NCBI GenBank assembly: GCA_028752905.1
Contig: JAQNBH010000002.1
Span: 37,392,975 to 37,456,974 of the forward strand
Origin: Cladorhizidae sp. MBARI D1340-BT2
Taxonomy: Eukaryota > Porifera > Demospongiae > Poecilosclerida > Cladorhizidae
Length of the DNA stretch: 64,000 nucleotides
Direction: 5' to 3'
Shown: one piece after another, positions 31,722-45,371 of the stretch
How positions within the stretch are numbered: position 1 is the stretch's first letter
Layout: the number at the start of each line of letters is the position of its first letter
Notes under the pieces: model-generated
Databases searched by the model: none
What the model saw: the letters and a program-made list of their open reading frames with translations, nothing else
Told to the model about the DNA's origin: nothing
Made by a program: the position numbers and the translations under genes

Positions 31722-32929
31722 GTGTCTATGAGGCTTAGTTCACTTTCCCCAAGGGGCAGTGAAAATTATGACATGCTGGGGAAAATCCAACCTCTTGTCA
31801 GCCATTTTCAACACAATTTTTCATCAATATACAAGCCGAACTGCGAGATTGCAATCGATGAGGCTATGATCAACTTTCAAGGTCATTCATCACTGAAGCA
31901 ATACATGCCATTGAAACCCATCAAAAGAGGAATCAAGGTGTGGGTTCGGGCTGATAGCCGAAATGGTTTTTTCACACAGAGATTTACACGGGTAAAAAGA
32001 AAGGTGCAGTTGAACACCACTTGGGGGCAAGAGTGGTCAAGGAACTAACGTGTACTTTGACAGCTTTTTTTACCTCGCATAGTCTGTTGGTTGATTTGGA
32101 GAGGAGAGGGAGTTATGGCTGTGGGACAGCCAGGAAAGATAGGCGTGGTTTACCCGAGGAGCTGGAGAAAGGCAAATTCAAGAAAAGGTAAAATGTGCAC
32201 TAGATTAACACAAGTTAGTGTTATGCCACAAACATTTTGGGGTTGTATATCAGTTCATGCATGTTATTTACCACAACTATGAGATACTCATTATATGAAC
32301 TTCTAAACATTTTTAGGGGCCAGTCACTAACCACGCAATGTGGAAAAGTGTGTGCAAATGCATGGCAGGAACGAAAAATCGTCATGATTATGTACACCAA
32401 CAGCGACCCCAAGAGCGTCACCTCAGTCATTCGGCATACAAACAATGGCTGCAGAGAGGAAATAAGCTGCCCCTTAGCTATCCAGTCCTACAATAAATAC
32501 ATGGGAGGAGGGGATCAGATCAGAGGATATTATAGGTGCAGGGTGAAAAGCTACAAAGACATATTTAACTTTCTGATCGATGTGGCCATAACAAACGCCT
32601 TCATTCTACACAAAGGATGGTCAGGAAGCGGAAGTGAACTTACGATCAAGAAGTTCAGGATTCAGTTAGCCAAGGAGATAATTGGAAGTTATTGTAGCCG
32701 ACGCAGAGCTGGGTGTGGCTCCATTATCAAGAGTCTTCCTTTCCTCCACTTCCCAATAAAGAACCCTGTAACCTCTGGGAAGCGCAGTCGAGGACATTGC
32801 ACTTACTGCTACCAGCAACAAAAGAGATCGGACAGCCAGTGGTACTGACATGATTGTGGCATATGGCTATGCCACACTGGAATTGCAAGCACCGACTGCT
32901 ACCTATTGTGGCAAAAAAACAAATTATAG
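31722..32929 (+). pseudogene. piggyBac-like transposase pseudogene (unit B)
   Basis: This is an almost identical copy of the unit A pseudogene and shares its damage: the four-base loss, the 31-bp deletion and the extra T in the tract before acctcgc. AIDEAMINFQGHSSLKQYMP, VYFDSFFTS-type sequence and MGGGDQIRGYY are recognisable. A GT-AG intron lies at 32188-32316. TGA at 32846-32848 precedes the Cys-rich tail (CGIWLCHTG and DCYLLWH), which would end at TAG near 32929. Confidence 0.9.
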
Positions 32930-33213
32930 TCACGTTATTGGAATATAACCTTCTCTCTCCATATGTACCAATGTACTACATTGTATTCATATAAAATGAT
33001 ATTTTTTTGCGCGTAATCAAATACAGCACGTTGCCATTCATCAACCACTTTAGTTATTGCAATTTGGTTTCACTCGAATCACAACTGTTAGCTTTGACAA
33101 GCTACAAACCAATTTACAGCTTTTGATTTTTTAAAATTAGTTGTGGGGGTCTGCCAAACAGAGGAGGGTCCTGCCTTGGATGTTTTAACATGCATCTTCT
33201 GACAAAACATGCC
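32930..33213. other. 3' flank of the piggyBac-like pseudogene (unit B)
   Basis: This unique AT-rich sequence corresponds to 13649-13931. No TTAA-linked terminal repeat was found. Confidence 0.4.
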
Positions 33214-36200
33214 TCTAGCATGGTTATATACCTAGCATGGTTATACACCTAGCATGGTTATACACGTAGCATAGTTATACACCTAGCATGGTTATATACC
33301 TATCATGGTATTACACCTAGCATGGACACCTAGCATGGTTATACACGTAGCATAGTTATACACCTAGCATGGTTATATACCTATCATGGTATTACACCTA
33401 GCATGGCTATACACCTAGCATGGTTATACACCTATACAAATAGTATGGTTATATACCTAGCATGGTTATATACCCAAAGTTATACACCTAGCATGGTTAT
33501 ACACCTAGCATGTTTATACACCTAGCATGGTTATATACCTAGCATGGTTATACACCAAGCATGGTTATATACCTAGCATGGTTATACACCTGGCATGGTT
33601 ATACACATAGCATGGCTATACACCTAGCATGGTTATACACCTATACAAATAGTATGGTTATATACCTAGCATGGTTATATACCCAAAGTTATACACCTAG
33701 CATGGTTATACACCTAGCATGTTTATACACCTAGCATGGTTATATACCTAGCATGGTTATACACCTAGCATGGTTATACACCTAGCATGGTTATACACCT
33801 AGCATGTTTATACACCTAGCATAGTTATATACCTAGCATGGTTATACACCAAGCATGGTTATATACCTAGCATGGTTATACACCTAGCATGGTTATACAC
33901 CTAGCATGGTTATACACCTAGCATGGTTATATACCTAGCATGGTTATACACCTAGCATGGTTATACACCTAGCATGGTTATACACCTAGCATGGTTATAC
34001 ACCTAGCATGGTTATACACCTAGCATGGTTATATACCTAGCACGGTCATACACCTAGCATGGTTATACACCTAGCATGGTTATATACATAGCATGGTTAT
34101 ACACCTAGCATAGTTATATATATATACCTAGCACGGTTATACACCTAGCATGGTTATACACCTATGTAGCATGTTTATACAGCTAGCATGGTTATATACC
34201 TAGAATGGTTATACACCTAGCATGGTTATATACCTAGCATGGTTATACACCTAGCATGGTTATACACCTAGCATGGTATTACACCTATCATGGTATTACA
34301 CCTAGCATGGTTATATACCTAGCATGGTTATACACCTAGCATGTTTATACACCTAGCATGGTTATATACCTAGCATGGTTATACACCAAGCATGGTTATA
34401 TACCTAGCATGGTTATACACTTAGCATGGTTATACACCTAGCATGGTTATACACCTAGCATGGTTATATACCTAGCATGGTTATACACCTAGCATGGTTA
34501 TACACCTAGAATGGTTATACACCTAGCATGTTTATATACCTAGCATGGTTATATACCTAGCATGGTTATACACTTAGCATGGTTATACACCTAGCATAGT
34601 TATATACCTAGCATGGTTATATACCTAGCATGGTCATACACCTAGCATGGTTATATACCTAGCATGGTTATACACCTAGCATGGTTATATACCTAGCATG
34701 GTTATACACCTAGCATGGTTATATACCTAGCATGGTTATACACCTAGCATGGTTATACACATAGCATGGTTATACACATAGCATAGTTATACACCTAGCA
34801 TGGTTATATACCTATCATGGTATTACACCTAGCATGGCTATACACCTAGCATGTTTATACACCTAGCATGGTTATATACCTAGCATGGTTATACACCAAG
34901 CATGGTTATATACCTAGCATGGTTATACACCAAGCATGGTTATATACCTAGCATGGTTATACACCTAGCATGGTTATATACCTAGCATGGTTATACACCT
35001 AGCATGGTTATACACCTAGCATGGTTATACACCTAGAATGGTTATACACCTAGCATGTTTATATATCTAGCATGGTTATATACCTAGCATGGTTATACAC
35101 CTAGCATGGTTATACACCTAGCATAGTTATATACCTAGCATGGTTATATACCTAGCATGGTCATACACCTAGCATGGTTATATACCTAGCATGGTTATAC
35201 ACCTAGCATGGTTATACACCTAGCATGGTTATACACCTAGCATAGTTATACACCTACTGTAGCATGGTTATATACCTATCATGGTATTACACCTAGCATG
35301 GTTATACACCTAGCATAGTTATACACCTAGCATGGTTATACACCTAGCATGGTTATATACCTAGCATGGTTATACACCTAGCATGGCTATACACCTAGCA
35401 TGGTATTACACCTATCATGGTATTACACCTAGCATGGTTATATACCTAGCACGGTTATACACCTAGCATGGTTATATACCTAGCATGGTTATACACCTAG
35501 CATGGTTATACACCTAGCATGGTTATACACCTAGCATGTTTATACACCTAGCATGGTTATATACCTAGCATGGTTATACACCAAGCATGGTTATATACCT
35601 AGCATGGTTATACACCTAGCATGGTTATACACCTAGCATGGTTATACACCTAGCATGGTTATATACCTAGCATGGTTATACACCTAGCATGGTTATACAC
35701 CTAGAATGGTTTATACACCTAGCATGGTTATATACCTAGCATGGTTATACACCTAGCATGGTTATACACCTAGCATGGTTATACACCTAGCATGGTTATA
35801 CACCTACAGTAGCATGGTTATACACATAGCATGGTTATACACGTAGCATAGTTATACACCTAGCATGGTTATATACCTATCATGGTATTACACCTAGCAT
35901 GGGTATACACCTAGCATGGTTATACACCTAGCATGGTTATACACCTAGCATGGTTATACACCTAGCATGGTTATACACCTAGCATGGTTATATACCTAGC
36001 ATGGTTATACACCTAGCATGGTTATACACCTAGAATGGTTTATACACCTAGCATGGTTATATACCTAGCATGGTTATACACCTAGCATGGTTATACACCT
36101 AGCATGGTTATACACCTAGCATGGTTATACACCTACAGTAGCATGGTTATACACATAGCATGGTTATACACGTAGCATAGTTATACACCTAGCATGGTTA

Positions 36201-37858
36201 TATACCTAGCATGGTTATACACCTAGCATGGCTATACACCTAGCATGGTTATACACCTAGCATGGTTATACACCTAGCATGTTTATACACCTAGCATAGT
36301 TATATACCTAGCATGGTTATACACCAAGCATGGTTATATACCTAGCATGGTTATACACCTAGCATGGTTATACACCTAGCATGGTTATACACCTAGCATG
36401 GTTATATACCTAGCATGGTTATACACCTAGCATGGTTATACACCTAGCATGGTTATACACCTTGCATGGTTATACACCTAGCATGGTTATACACCTAGCA
36501 TGGTTATATACCTAGCACGGTCATACACCTAGCATGGTTATACACCTAGCATGGTTATATACATAGCATGGTTATACACCTAGCATAGTTATATATATAT
36601 ACCTAGCACGGTTATACACCTAGCATGGTTATACACCTAGCATGGTTATACACCTAGCATGGTTATATACCTAGCATGGTTATACACCTATGTAGCATGG
36701 TTATATACCTTGCATGTTTATACACCTAGCATGGTTATATACCTAGAATGGTTATACACCTAGCATGGTTATACACCTAGCATGGTTATACACCTAGCAT
36801 GGCTATACACCTAGCATGGTTATACACCTAGCATGGTTATATACCTAGCATGGTTATACACCCATGTAGCATAGTTATACACCTAGCATGGTTATACACC
36901 TATGTAGCATGGTTATATACCTTGCATGTTTATACACCTAGCATGGTTATATACCTAGAATGGTTATACACCTAGAATGGTTATACACCTAGCATGGTGA
37001 TACACCTAGCATGGTTATACACCTAGCATGGTTATACACCTAGCATGGTTATACACCTAGCATAGTTATACACCTAGCATGGTTATATACCTATCATGGT
37101 ATTACACCTATCATGGTATTACACCTAGCATGGTTATATACCTAGCATGGTTATACACCTAGCATGGTATTACACCTATCATGGTATTACACCTAGCATG
37201 GTTATACACCTAGCATGGTTATACACCTAGCATGGTGATACACCTAGCATGGTTATACACCTAGCATGGTTATACACCTAGCATGGTTATACACCTAGCA
37301 TGGTTATACACCTAGCATGGTTATACACCTAGCATGGTAATACACCTAGTATGGTTATATACCTAGCATGGTTATACACCTAGCATAGTTATACACCTAG
37401 CATGGTTATATACCTAGCATGGTTATACACCTAGCATGGTTATACACCTAGCATGGTTATACACCTAGCATGGTTATACACCTAGCATGGTTATACACCT
37501 AGCATGGTTATATACCTAGCATGATTATACACCTAGCATGGTTATACACCTAGCATGGTTATACACCTAGCATGGCTATATACCTAGCATGGCTATACAC
37601 CTAGCATGGTTATATACCTAGCATGGTTATACACCTAGCATGGTTATACACCTAGCATGGTTATACACCTAGCATAGTTATATACCTAGCATGGTTATAT
37701 ACCTAGCATGGTTATACACCTAGCATGATTATACACCTAGCATGGTTATATACCTAGCATGGTTATACACCTAGCATAGTTATACACCTAGCATGGTTAT
37801 ACACCTAGCATGGTTATACACCTAGCATGTTTATACACCTAGTATGGTTATATACCTA
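33214..37858. repeat. 17-bp minisatellite array (unit B), greatly expanded
   Basis: About 270 copies of ctagcatggttatacac, nearly three times the size of the A array. Long multi-copy blocks recur, for example the block with tatacaaatagtatgg (33433, 33642) and the block with cctacagtagcatgg (35806, 36132). This indicates repeated block duplication by unequal exchange or slippage. Confidence 0.97.
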
Positions 37859-39007
37859 GTAGTAGTGGATCGTTGCATGTATGGCCCTGTTCAGCCAGTA
37901 GTGGAAACAGTTAGTCGAGGGAATGCACTGCTGAAGTTCGAGTGTGAAGCAAAAGTGATAAACAATTTCAAGTATTTTTCTTTAAGAAAATGCAATAAAA
38001 CCCAACTTTTAACCATCTTTTAACCATTGTAGTATTTGAACAAATTTTAATGAAAAAAGATTCAATTGATTAAAATATTAAAATATTGAAGTATTTACAT
38101 TTGATTTTACCGGTTAGGATATTTTTAAAGGGGTGGTTTTTATTAATATTTCATTATAGGACATGGGATATTTTTTTTTAATTTATGTAGTCATCATTTG
38201 ATAGTAAAGTACTAGAGGATGGCACATGTGTTGTTAGTAAATCCTTTACTCTGGCTCTTAAAAGGTAAAGTTAAGGGAAACGGCTTTTTTTTAACCCCAA
38301 TTGACTATATTGGACGTACCCACACTCTGTTCTGCCTTCTCCTATTCCTCCTCCTACGCCTCCTGAGCAAAAGAATCAAAATAATAGCCTGCTTCACTGC
38401 CGAACTTCGAGTCATAAGTCATAGCGTAGTCGAGGGTGTGGCAAGGTAAAGGGTCGTTCCTCAATTGGGCTTGCAGTGACGGAACTAAACGGGCTAATTT
38501 GTGACTTCGTTGTGGTTGCCGTTTAAAATCTTTGTCACTGACAGTTGGACAGGCCACAAGGTGAAACTTAACGCTACATGGGTTAGTGACGGCTTACTCT
38601 CCTGCAATGCTGGTGAAGAAGCAAGTCTGTGATTGAGTTGATCTAATACTGGTAAAGGGTGGCTAAAGTAGTAGACTTGTTGGTTGATGTGTTGCTCTAG
38701 GCACTCCAGCCTACCTCTCAATATGCACACATGGAGAGGGTCTGGGCAAACTGGCAGCATAGCTTTGTGCTGCACAATGCACAGAATCCATGATCATGCA
38801 CTACCCACATTTGCTACCTGCAACAGGGGCACCTTCTTCATGACTACATTTAATAACAGCACTGCTATCCCATAGCTTATGGTTGCTAGGGACATCTCTG
38901 ATGGTTGCTAGAGATTAACTTGAAAACTGTCATTAAAAGACAGATCCTTCTCTTTGACCTTGCACCTTATCCCTTGCTAAGGGTCAACTTGGGAAATGCT
39001 CTGTCAA
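37859..39007. other. Unique 3' segment of the unit, truncated (unit B)
   Basis: This matches 18000-19217 of A and stops at gctctgtcaa, where the 39-bp array of unit C begins. The 93-codon minus-strand frame (38494-38775) is preserved. The hairpin region is missing at 38131. No gene is assigned. Confidence 0.5.
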
Positions 39008-40610
39008 TGAGCTATCAATGTAGAGAATAAACATTTACAGGACCATTTACCTATCAGTGTAGAGAACAAACATTTACTACCCTTTAGCTATCAATGAGCT
39101 ATCAATGTCAATGAGCTATCAATGTAGAGAATAAACATTTACAGGACCATTTACCTATAAATATTTACAGGACCCTTTACCTATAAACATTTACAGGACC
39201 CTTTACCTATCAGTGTAGAGAACAAATATTTACAGGACCCTTTACCCTTTACCTATCAATGCCCTTTACCTATCAATGTAGAGAATAAACATTTACAGGA
39301 CTGTTTACCTATCAATGTAGAGAATAAACATTTACAGGACCCTTTACCTATCAGTGTAGAGAACAAATATTTACTGGGTCCTTTACCTATCACCTTTACC
39401 TATCAGTATAGAGAACAAACATTTACAGGACCCTTTACCTATCAGTATAGAGAACAAACATTTACAGGACCCTTTATCTATCAGTGTAGAGAATAAACAT
39501 TTACAGGACCCTTTACCTATCAGTGTAGAGAATAAACATTTACAGGACCCTTTACCTATCAGTGTAGAGAACAAACATTTACTTGACCCATTAGCTATCA
39601 ATGTAGAGAATAAACATTTACAGGACCCTTTACCTACACTGATAGGCCCTTTACCTATCACCTATCAGTGTAGAGAATAAAGATTTACAGGACCCTTTAC
39701 CTATCAGTGTAGAGAACCTATCAGTGTAGAGAACAAACATTTACAGGACCCTTTACCTATCAATGTAGAGAAAATAAACATTTACAGAACCATTTACCTA
39801 TCAGTGTAGAGAACAAACATTTACAGGACCCTTTACCTATCAATGTAGAGAACAAACATTTACAGGACCCTTTACCTATCAATGTAGAGAATATCAATGT
39901 AGAGAATAAACATTTACAGGACCCTTTACCTATCAGTGTAGAGAACAAATATTTACAGGACCCTTTACCTATCAATGTAGAGAACAAACATTTACAGGAC
40001 CCTTTACCTATCGGTGTAGAGAACAAATATTTACTGGGTCCTTTACCTATCAGTGTAGAGAATAAACATTTACAGGACCCTTTACCTATCAATTTAGAGG
40101 GGGAAACATTTTCATTTCCCTTTACCCCTTTACCTATCAATGTAGAGATCAAACATTTACTTGACCCTTTACCTATATATCAATATCAGTGTAGAGAACA
40201 AACATTTACTTGACCCTTTACCTATCAGTGTAGAGAACCTATCAGTGTAGAGAACCTATCAGTGTAGAGAATAGAGAACAAACATTTACAGGACCCTTTA
40301 CCTATCAGTGTAGAGAACAAATATTTACAGGACCCTTTACCTATCAGTGTAGAGAACAAATATTACAGGACCCTTTACCTATCAGTGTAGAGAACAAACA
40401 TTTGCTTGACCCTTTACCTATCAGTGTAGAGAACAAACATTTACAGGACCCTTTACCTATCAGTGTAGAGAACAAATATTTACAGGACCCTTTACCTATC
40501 AGTGTAGAGAACAAACATTTGCTTGACCCTTTACCTATCAGTGTAGAGAACAAATATTTACTGGGTCCTTTACCTATCAATGTAGAGAACAAACATTACG
40601 GGACCCTTTA
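39008..40610. repeat. 39-bp minisatellite array (unit C), enlarged
   Basis: About 40 copies with core ctttacctatcagtgtagag, with many partial or rearranged copies (39090-39270, 39650-39730, 40180-40280). Minus-strand frames of up to 130 codons run through it, with a 13-residue unit containing KCLFSTLIGKG. They arise from the period being a multiple of three. Confidence 0.95.
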
Positions 40611-41444
40611 CATAATACATCTCGCTGAAATTTGATGCTGGTGGAGCTTTTATCACCTAACCCAAATGTGAGCTTACCAAGCACTCTACTATTATGCACA
40701 GAGTAGCAAAGGGCAAAGTTACAGCCCTGGACATTGAGTTATTCTGAATGTCATATTTATGTTTTAATTTTGCACAAATTTACAATGACATGGTACAATT
40801 ACTCCAGGCAAGCACTCCATTGATGTGGCTATTCGGTAAAGTATCTCTCACTCTGGCTGCTGTCATCAGCCTTCGAGGTCTGTCATGAAAAAGGTGCTGG
40901 ATGTTTAGAGGAACAACCTTTATATTTAAGAGGAACTTGTTCTTTATATATATATAAAATATATTATATATGGATTTAAAATTTTCTAACTTACAAACCT
41001 TTTGTGCGCTTCACATGCGTATATATACCCAATATTTATACATGTGAGGCCATATATGAATGTTGCTTAAATAATTACTTATATGTGTCTATTTTATATG
41101 CCCTATATACACACCTGATCCCCTAACATACATACATTTACTCTCTACTCAGTATAATGCATATAATGTCTTTACTACTAGTTCATAGATGCAATCATGT
41201 ATTCTTCTTACATTTTCTAAATGACATGTCTCTATAATTACATTCATGACGTCTTATAATTAGATTTGTGCCTATAACTACATTCACTCCCTTATTTTCA
41301 CTTTTCACATATCCATGTCACATATCCATGTAATTATTTCATGCATATTTTTTATAATGTTCCCATATAATTACGTGCACCCGCTTTAATTACATGCATG
41401 TATATGTTCCTATAAAAATCTAAAATTTACTTAACTTCTAGTGT
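40611..41444. other. Unique AT-rich segment (unit C)
   Basis: This is a copy of 5555-6399 with small deletions. No gene is seen. Confidence 0.65.
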
Positions 41445-42412
41445 AAATCCTCATAGTGCTCTCTGAAACATGCATCATAGAACATATACATGCATGTAAT
41501 GTATGTCTAAAATTCTCAACTTCTAGTGAAAATCCTCATAGAGCTGTCTGAAACATGCATGCCTAATCCTCCTAGTGCTCTCTGAAACATGCATGCCTAA
41601 TCCTCCTAGTGCTCTCTGAAACATGCATGCCTAATCCTCCTAGTGCTCTCTGAAACATCTATGCCTAATCCTCCTAGTGCTCTCTGAAACATGCATGCCT
41701 AATCCTCCTAGTGCTCTCTGAAACATGCATGCCTAATCCTCCTAGTGCTCTCTGAAACATCTATGCCTAATCCTCCTAGTGCTCTCTGAAACATGCATGC
41801 CTAATCCTCCTAGTGCTCTCTGAAACATGCATGCCTAATCCTCCTAGTGCTCTCTGAAACATGCATGCCTAATCCTCATAGAGCTGTCTGAAACATGCAT
41901 GCCTAATCCTCATAGAGCTGTCTGAAACATGCATGCCTAATCCTCCTAGTTCTGCCTGAAACATGCATGCCTAATCCTCCTAGTGCTCTCTGAAACATGC
42001 ATGCCTAGTCCTCCTAGTGCTCTCTGAAACATGCATGCCTAATCCACCTAGTGCTTCCTGAAACATGCATGCCTAATCCTCCTAGTGCTCTCTGAAACAT
42101 GCATGCCTAATCCTCCTAGTGCTCTCTGAAACATGCATGCCTAATCCTCCTAGTGCTCTCTGAAACATGCATGCCTAATCCTCCTAGTGCTCTCTGAAAC
42201 ATGCATGCCTAATCCTCCTAGTGCTCTCTGAAACATGCATGCCTAATCCTCATAGTGCTCTCTGAAACATGCATGCCTAATCCTCCTAGTGCTCTCTGAA
42301 ACATGCATGCCTAATCCTCCTAGTGGCTGTCTGAAACATGCATGCCTAATCCTCCTAGTTCTGCCTGAAACATGCATGCCTAATCCTCATAGAGCTGTCC
42401 GAAACATACATG
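41445..42412. repeat. Second 34-bp minisatellite array (unit C)
   Basis: About 27 copies with core catgcatgcctaatcctcct, with the same variant types as in A and B. Confidence 0.97.
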
Positions 42413-42889
42413 CTTCAGCAGCAAGACTACTACATATTTAAAAATGAGCTAGACTTCTATATATGTGCAACCATGGCAGCATGAAATATTTGAAGAGGAG
42501 GAAGATTTAAACCAACAGAAAAGACATGAAGTAAAACACCATATGAGGCATTGCAAGATAGAGCACATGTCACTAGCTCAACTCTAAGTTTGCAGAAAGA
42601 TTGGCATATGAGAATAAATTTGCAAGTCATTTAATGTGACCTAGATTTACACCACATGAAACAGTTGCTAAAGCAGTACTTCTTTATGGGGTCCACTATA
42701 TACAGTAACCCAATTTTTTTTTGTTTCCCCCCCCAAATATGATGACAGTACATGCAAGATGCTGCCTTCCAAATTGGAGAAGATTTGGATGCTACATTCT
42801 GGACTTATACTAACTTTAGTACTCCGTTCAAAGATTTGATTCATGGGAAAGAAACGCGAAGAAGACGCTTCATGTAATAGTTAGTTTCA
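42413..42889. other. Unique segment upstream of the conserved ATG frame (unit C)
   Basis: This is a copy of 7131-7607. No gene is seen. Confidence 0.5.
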
Positions 42890-43186
42890 ATGGCCGCGGA
42901 GACCGACAAGGGAAGCAAACCAGTGATTCTGGTCACCCCCCTAGGAAGCGGCCTGGGACAGAAACTTCCCCTCCCTATTCTTGATTTTTTTTGGTATGTA
43001 TATGTATTACCACTGCTAGAGCATGCTGATGTTGGTGCTGGTAGTTTTCCCAGGCTTAGGTGGTGTGCACCTCCAATGCTAGAGGGCATCACTGCAGCAC
43101 TCACCTGTGTGGCTCTCCTTATCCTCATGGTAAGAGGGAGTCACTGCAGACACTCACCTGTGTGGCTCTCCTTATCCTCATGGTAA
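42890..43186 (+). CDS. Conserved ATG open frame, unknown (unit C)
   Basis: This is the same 98-codon frame as in unit A, starting MAAETDKGSKPVILVTPLGS, with the donor-like GTATGT at 42994. One 63-bp repeat copy is included. The function is unknown and coding status is unproven. Confidence 0.22.
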   Translation: MAAETDKGSKPVILVTPLGSGLGQKLPLPILDFFWYVYVLPLLEHADVGAGSFPRLRWCAPPMLEGITAALTCVALLILMVRGSHCRHSPVWLSLSSW

Positions 43187-43270
43187 GAGGGAGTCACTGC
43201 AGACACTCACCTGTGTGGCTCTCCTTATCCTCATGGTAAGAGGGAGTCACTGCAGGCACTCACCTGTCAG
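43094..43270. repeat. 53-bp tandem repeat (unit C)
   Basis: About three copies with core ggctctccttatcctcatgg. Confidence 0.9.
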
Positions 43271-43278
43271 TCTGTCAA

Positions 43279-43347
43279 GATGAAGCATGTTAGTACAAGA
43301 TGAAGCAAGTTAGCACAAGATGAAGCATGTTAGTACAAGATGAAGCA
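43279..43347. repeat. 20-bp tandem repeat (unit C)
   Basis: Three to four copies of gatgaagcatgttagtacaa. Confidence 0.85.
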
Positions 43348-43379
43348 TATACTCTAACACGGACATATACTCTAACACG

Positions 43380-44786
43380 GACCTTCTCCAGCCCGTCATA
43401 ATTATATATATATGCTCTGAGACCTTCTTCGGTCAGTCATATTCTCTGAGACCTTCAGCCAGTCATATACTCTCACTGGGATCTTCTTCAGCAAGTCATA
43501 TACTCTTAGATCTTCTTCAGCCAGTCATATACTCTCACTGGGAGCCAGTCATATACTTCTTCAGCCAGTCATATACTCTGGGACCTTCTTCAGCCAGTTA
43601 TATACTCTGGGACCTTCTTCAGCCAGTCATATACTCTGGGACCTTCTTCAGCCAGTCATATACTCCGAGACCTTCTTCAGCCAGTCATATACTCTCACTG
43701 AGGTCTTCTTCAGCCAGTCATATACCCTCACTGAGATCTTCTTCAGCCAGTCATATACTCTGGCACATTCTTCAGCCAGTCATATACTCTGGGAACTTCT
43801 TCAGCCAGTCAGATACTCTGGGATCTTCTTCAGCCAGTCAAACACCCTCACTGGGATCTTCTTCAGCCAGTCATATACTAGGGGACTTCTTCAGCCAGTC
43901 ATAAACTCTGGACCTTCTTCAGCCAGTCAGTCATATACTCTGAGACCTTCTTCAGCCAGTCATATACTCTAACTGGGATCTTCCTCAGCCAGTCATATAC
44001 TCTCACTGGGATTTTATTCAGCCAGTCATATACTCTGGGACCTTCTTCAGCCAGTCATATACTCTGGGACCTTCTTCAGCCAGTCATATACTCTGAGACC
44101 TTCTTCAGCCAGTCATATACTCTCACTGGGATCTTCTTCAGCCAGTCATATACTCTGAAACCTTCTTCAGCCAGTCATCTACTTCCCACTGGGATCTTCT
44201 TCAGCCAGTCATGTACTGTGGGTCCTTCTTTAGCCAGTCATATACTCTGAGACCTTCTTCAGCCAGTAATATACTCTCACTGGGATCTTCTTCAGCCAGT
44301 TATGTACTCTGGTTCCTTCTTTAGCCAGTCATTGGGACCTTGTTCAGCCAGTCATTGCCAGTTCAGTGACATCGGTGTCCAAGTGATGTCGGAGTTCTGT
44401 GAAGTTCAGGCTTCTGCTACTTCAGCATAAGTGCTTCTTTGTTTCTTCTCGTATTCTGCATAGGTCACATACCTTGTTTTTGTTTTGTTAGAGCAGGCCA
44501 TTTATTTTCTCAACCAAGACCAGCCAGGTAAATACTCCGAGACCTTCTTCAGCCAGTCATATAATCTCACTGGGATCTTCTTCAGCCAGTCATATACTCT
44601 GGGACCTTCTTCAGCCAGTCATATACTCTGAGACCTTCTTCAGCCAGGCATATACTCTCACTGGGATCTTCTTCAGCCAGTCATATACTCTGAGACCTTC
44701 TTCAGCCATTAATATACTCCGAGACCTTCTTCAGCCAGGCATATACTCTCACAGGGATCTTCTTCAGCCAGTCATATACTCTGGGA
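43380..44786. repeat. 29/33-bp minisatellite array (unit C)
   Basis: About 40 copies with core cttcttcagccagtcatata. It is interrupted by a segment of roughly 170 bp of non-repeat DNA (about 44355-44528). Confidence 0.95.
44355..44528. other. Non-repeat insertion inside the 29/33-bp array (unit C only)
   Basis: A and B read gttcagccagtcatatactccgag at this place. C has about 170 bp of unrelated sequence between cagtcatt and atactccgag. It contains ttcagtgacatcggtgtcc and ends accagccaggtaa. It has no open frame of note. The flanking gccag occurs at both ends and could mark a template-switch or repeat-mediated insertion. Confidence 0.7.
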
Positions 44787-45116
44787 TTTATACTTGACGG
44801 ATTAGACTAATTCCATCCCCAAGAGGAAATCAAGTCCGTTATCCATCAGTTACTATACGAGGAATGCCTTCCTGAGGCAATGATCGTCGTGGCGTCGCGA
44901 CCAGTGGCCACTGAGAAACTAAGGTCTCATGCTGGAACCTCTGGTACTTCTGCTGGTGGTGCTTCCACTCCTGGTACTTCTGCTGCCAGTACTGCTGCTC
45001 TTGTTTCTTCTGCTGTTCCTCGATTCAGTCCACATAGCTCCATTACATGTCCTGCACCTACTTCTTTGGCGCACCCATCTAGTAGATACCACTTGGACTC
45101 AGTGGTTGGTATATAG
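44787..45116 (+). pseudogene. NACHT-domain (NLR-type) gene fragment, unit C
   Basis: This copy has FILDGLD, the shared in-frame TAA, then LPEAMIVVASRPVATEKLRS and the Ser/Thr/Ala/Gly-rich tail. Unlike B, it keeps the tata bases near 45110 found in A, and it carries the 198-bp segment found in B. The P-loop is missing. Confidence 0.55.
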
Positions 45117-45173
45117 TTGGTCAAAAGAGGAGTCATGTGCAACACATTACACGTACACAAAGGTACCAGGTCC

Positions 45174-45371
45174 TACATCTCCAACTGTTATATGCGTTAT
45201 ATTTGTTGTCTTACTCTTTGTCTACACATTGTATGTCGCACATTGAAAGTGCATCATGTTGCAGCAACATGCTTTTCTGCACACAATGTGTAATGTGATT
45301 TTTTAATTTTGTTGTTGTTGTGATATGATTTATGTGTTTTATGTGTGTGTTGTGTGTCGGGCAATATAGCC
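45174..45371. other. 198-bp segment absent from unit A (unit C copy)
   Basis: This is nearly identical to 29323-29520. The junctions are aggtcc on the left and atacctcc on the right. Confidence 0.75.

Larger units (their letters stand above)
19621..39007. repeat. Composite tandem unit B
   Basis: This is the second copy, about 19.4 kb. It differs from A by a deletion of roughly 400 bp at 24925/24926, four instead of one 63-bp repeat (27280-27530), a 198-bp extra segment (29323-29520), an unoccupied TTAA site (30484-30487), a greatly enlarged 17-bp array (33214-37858) and loss of a hairpin near 38131. Its 3' segment is cut short at 39007 and joins directly to a 39-bp array, so the last roughly 400 bp of the unit and the next 34-bp array are missing. 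Confidence 0.9.

Noticed and set aside
39760..40152. A 130-codon minus-strand frame with a 13-residue Cys-containing repeat, and similar frames in the other 39-bp arrays
   Set aside because: The period of 39 is a multiple of three, so any stop-free unit gives long frames. The frames break at each irregular copy and differ between units, and no signal for expression is seen.
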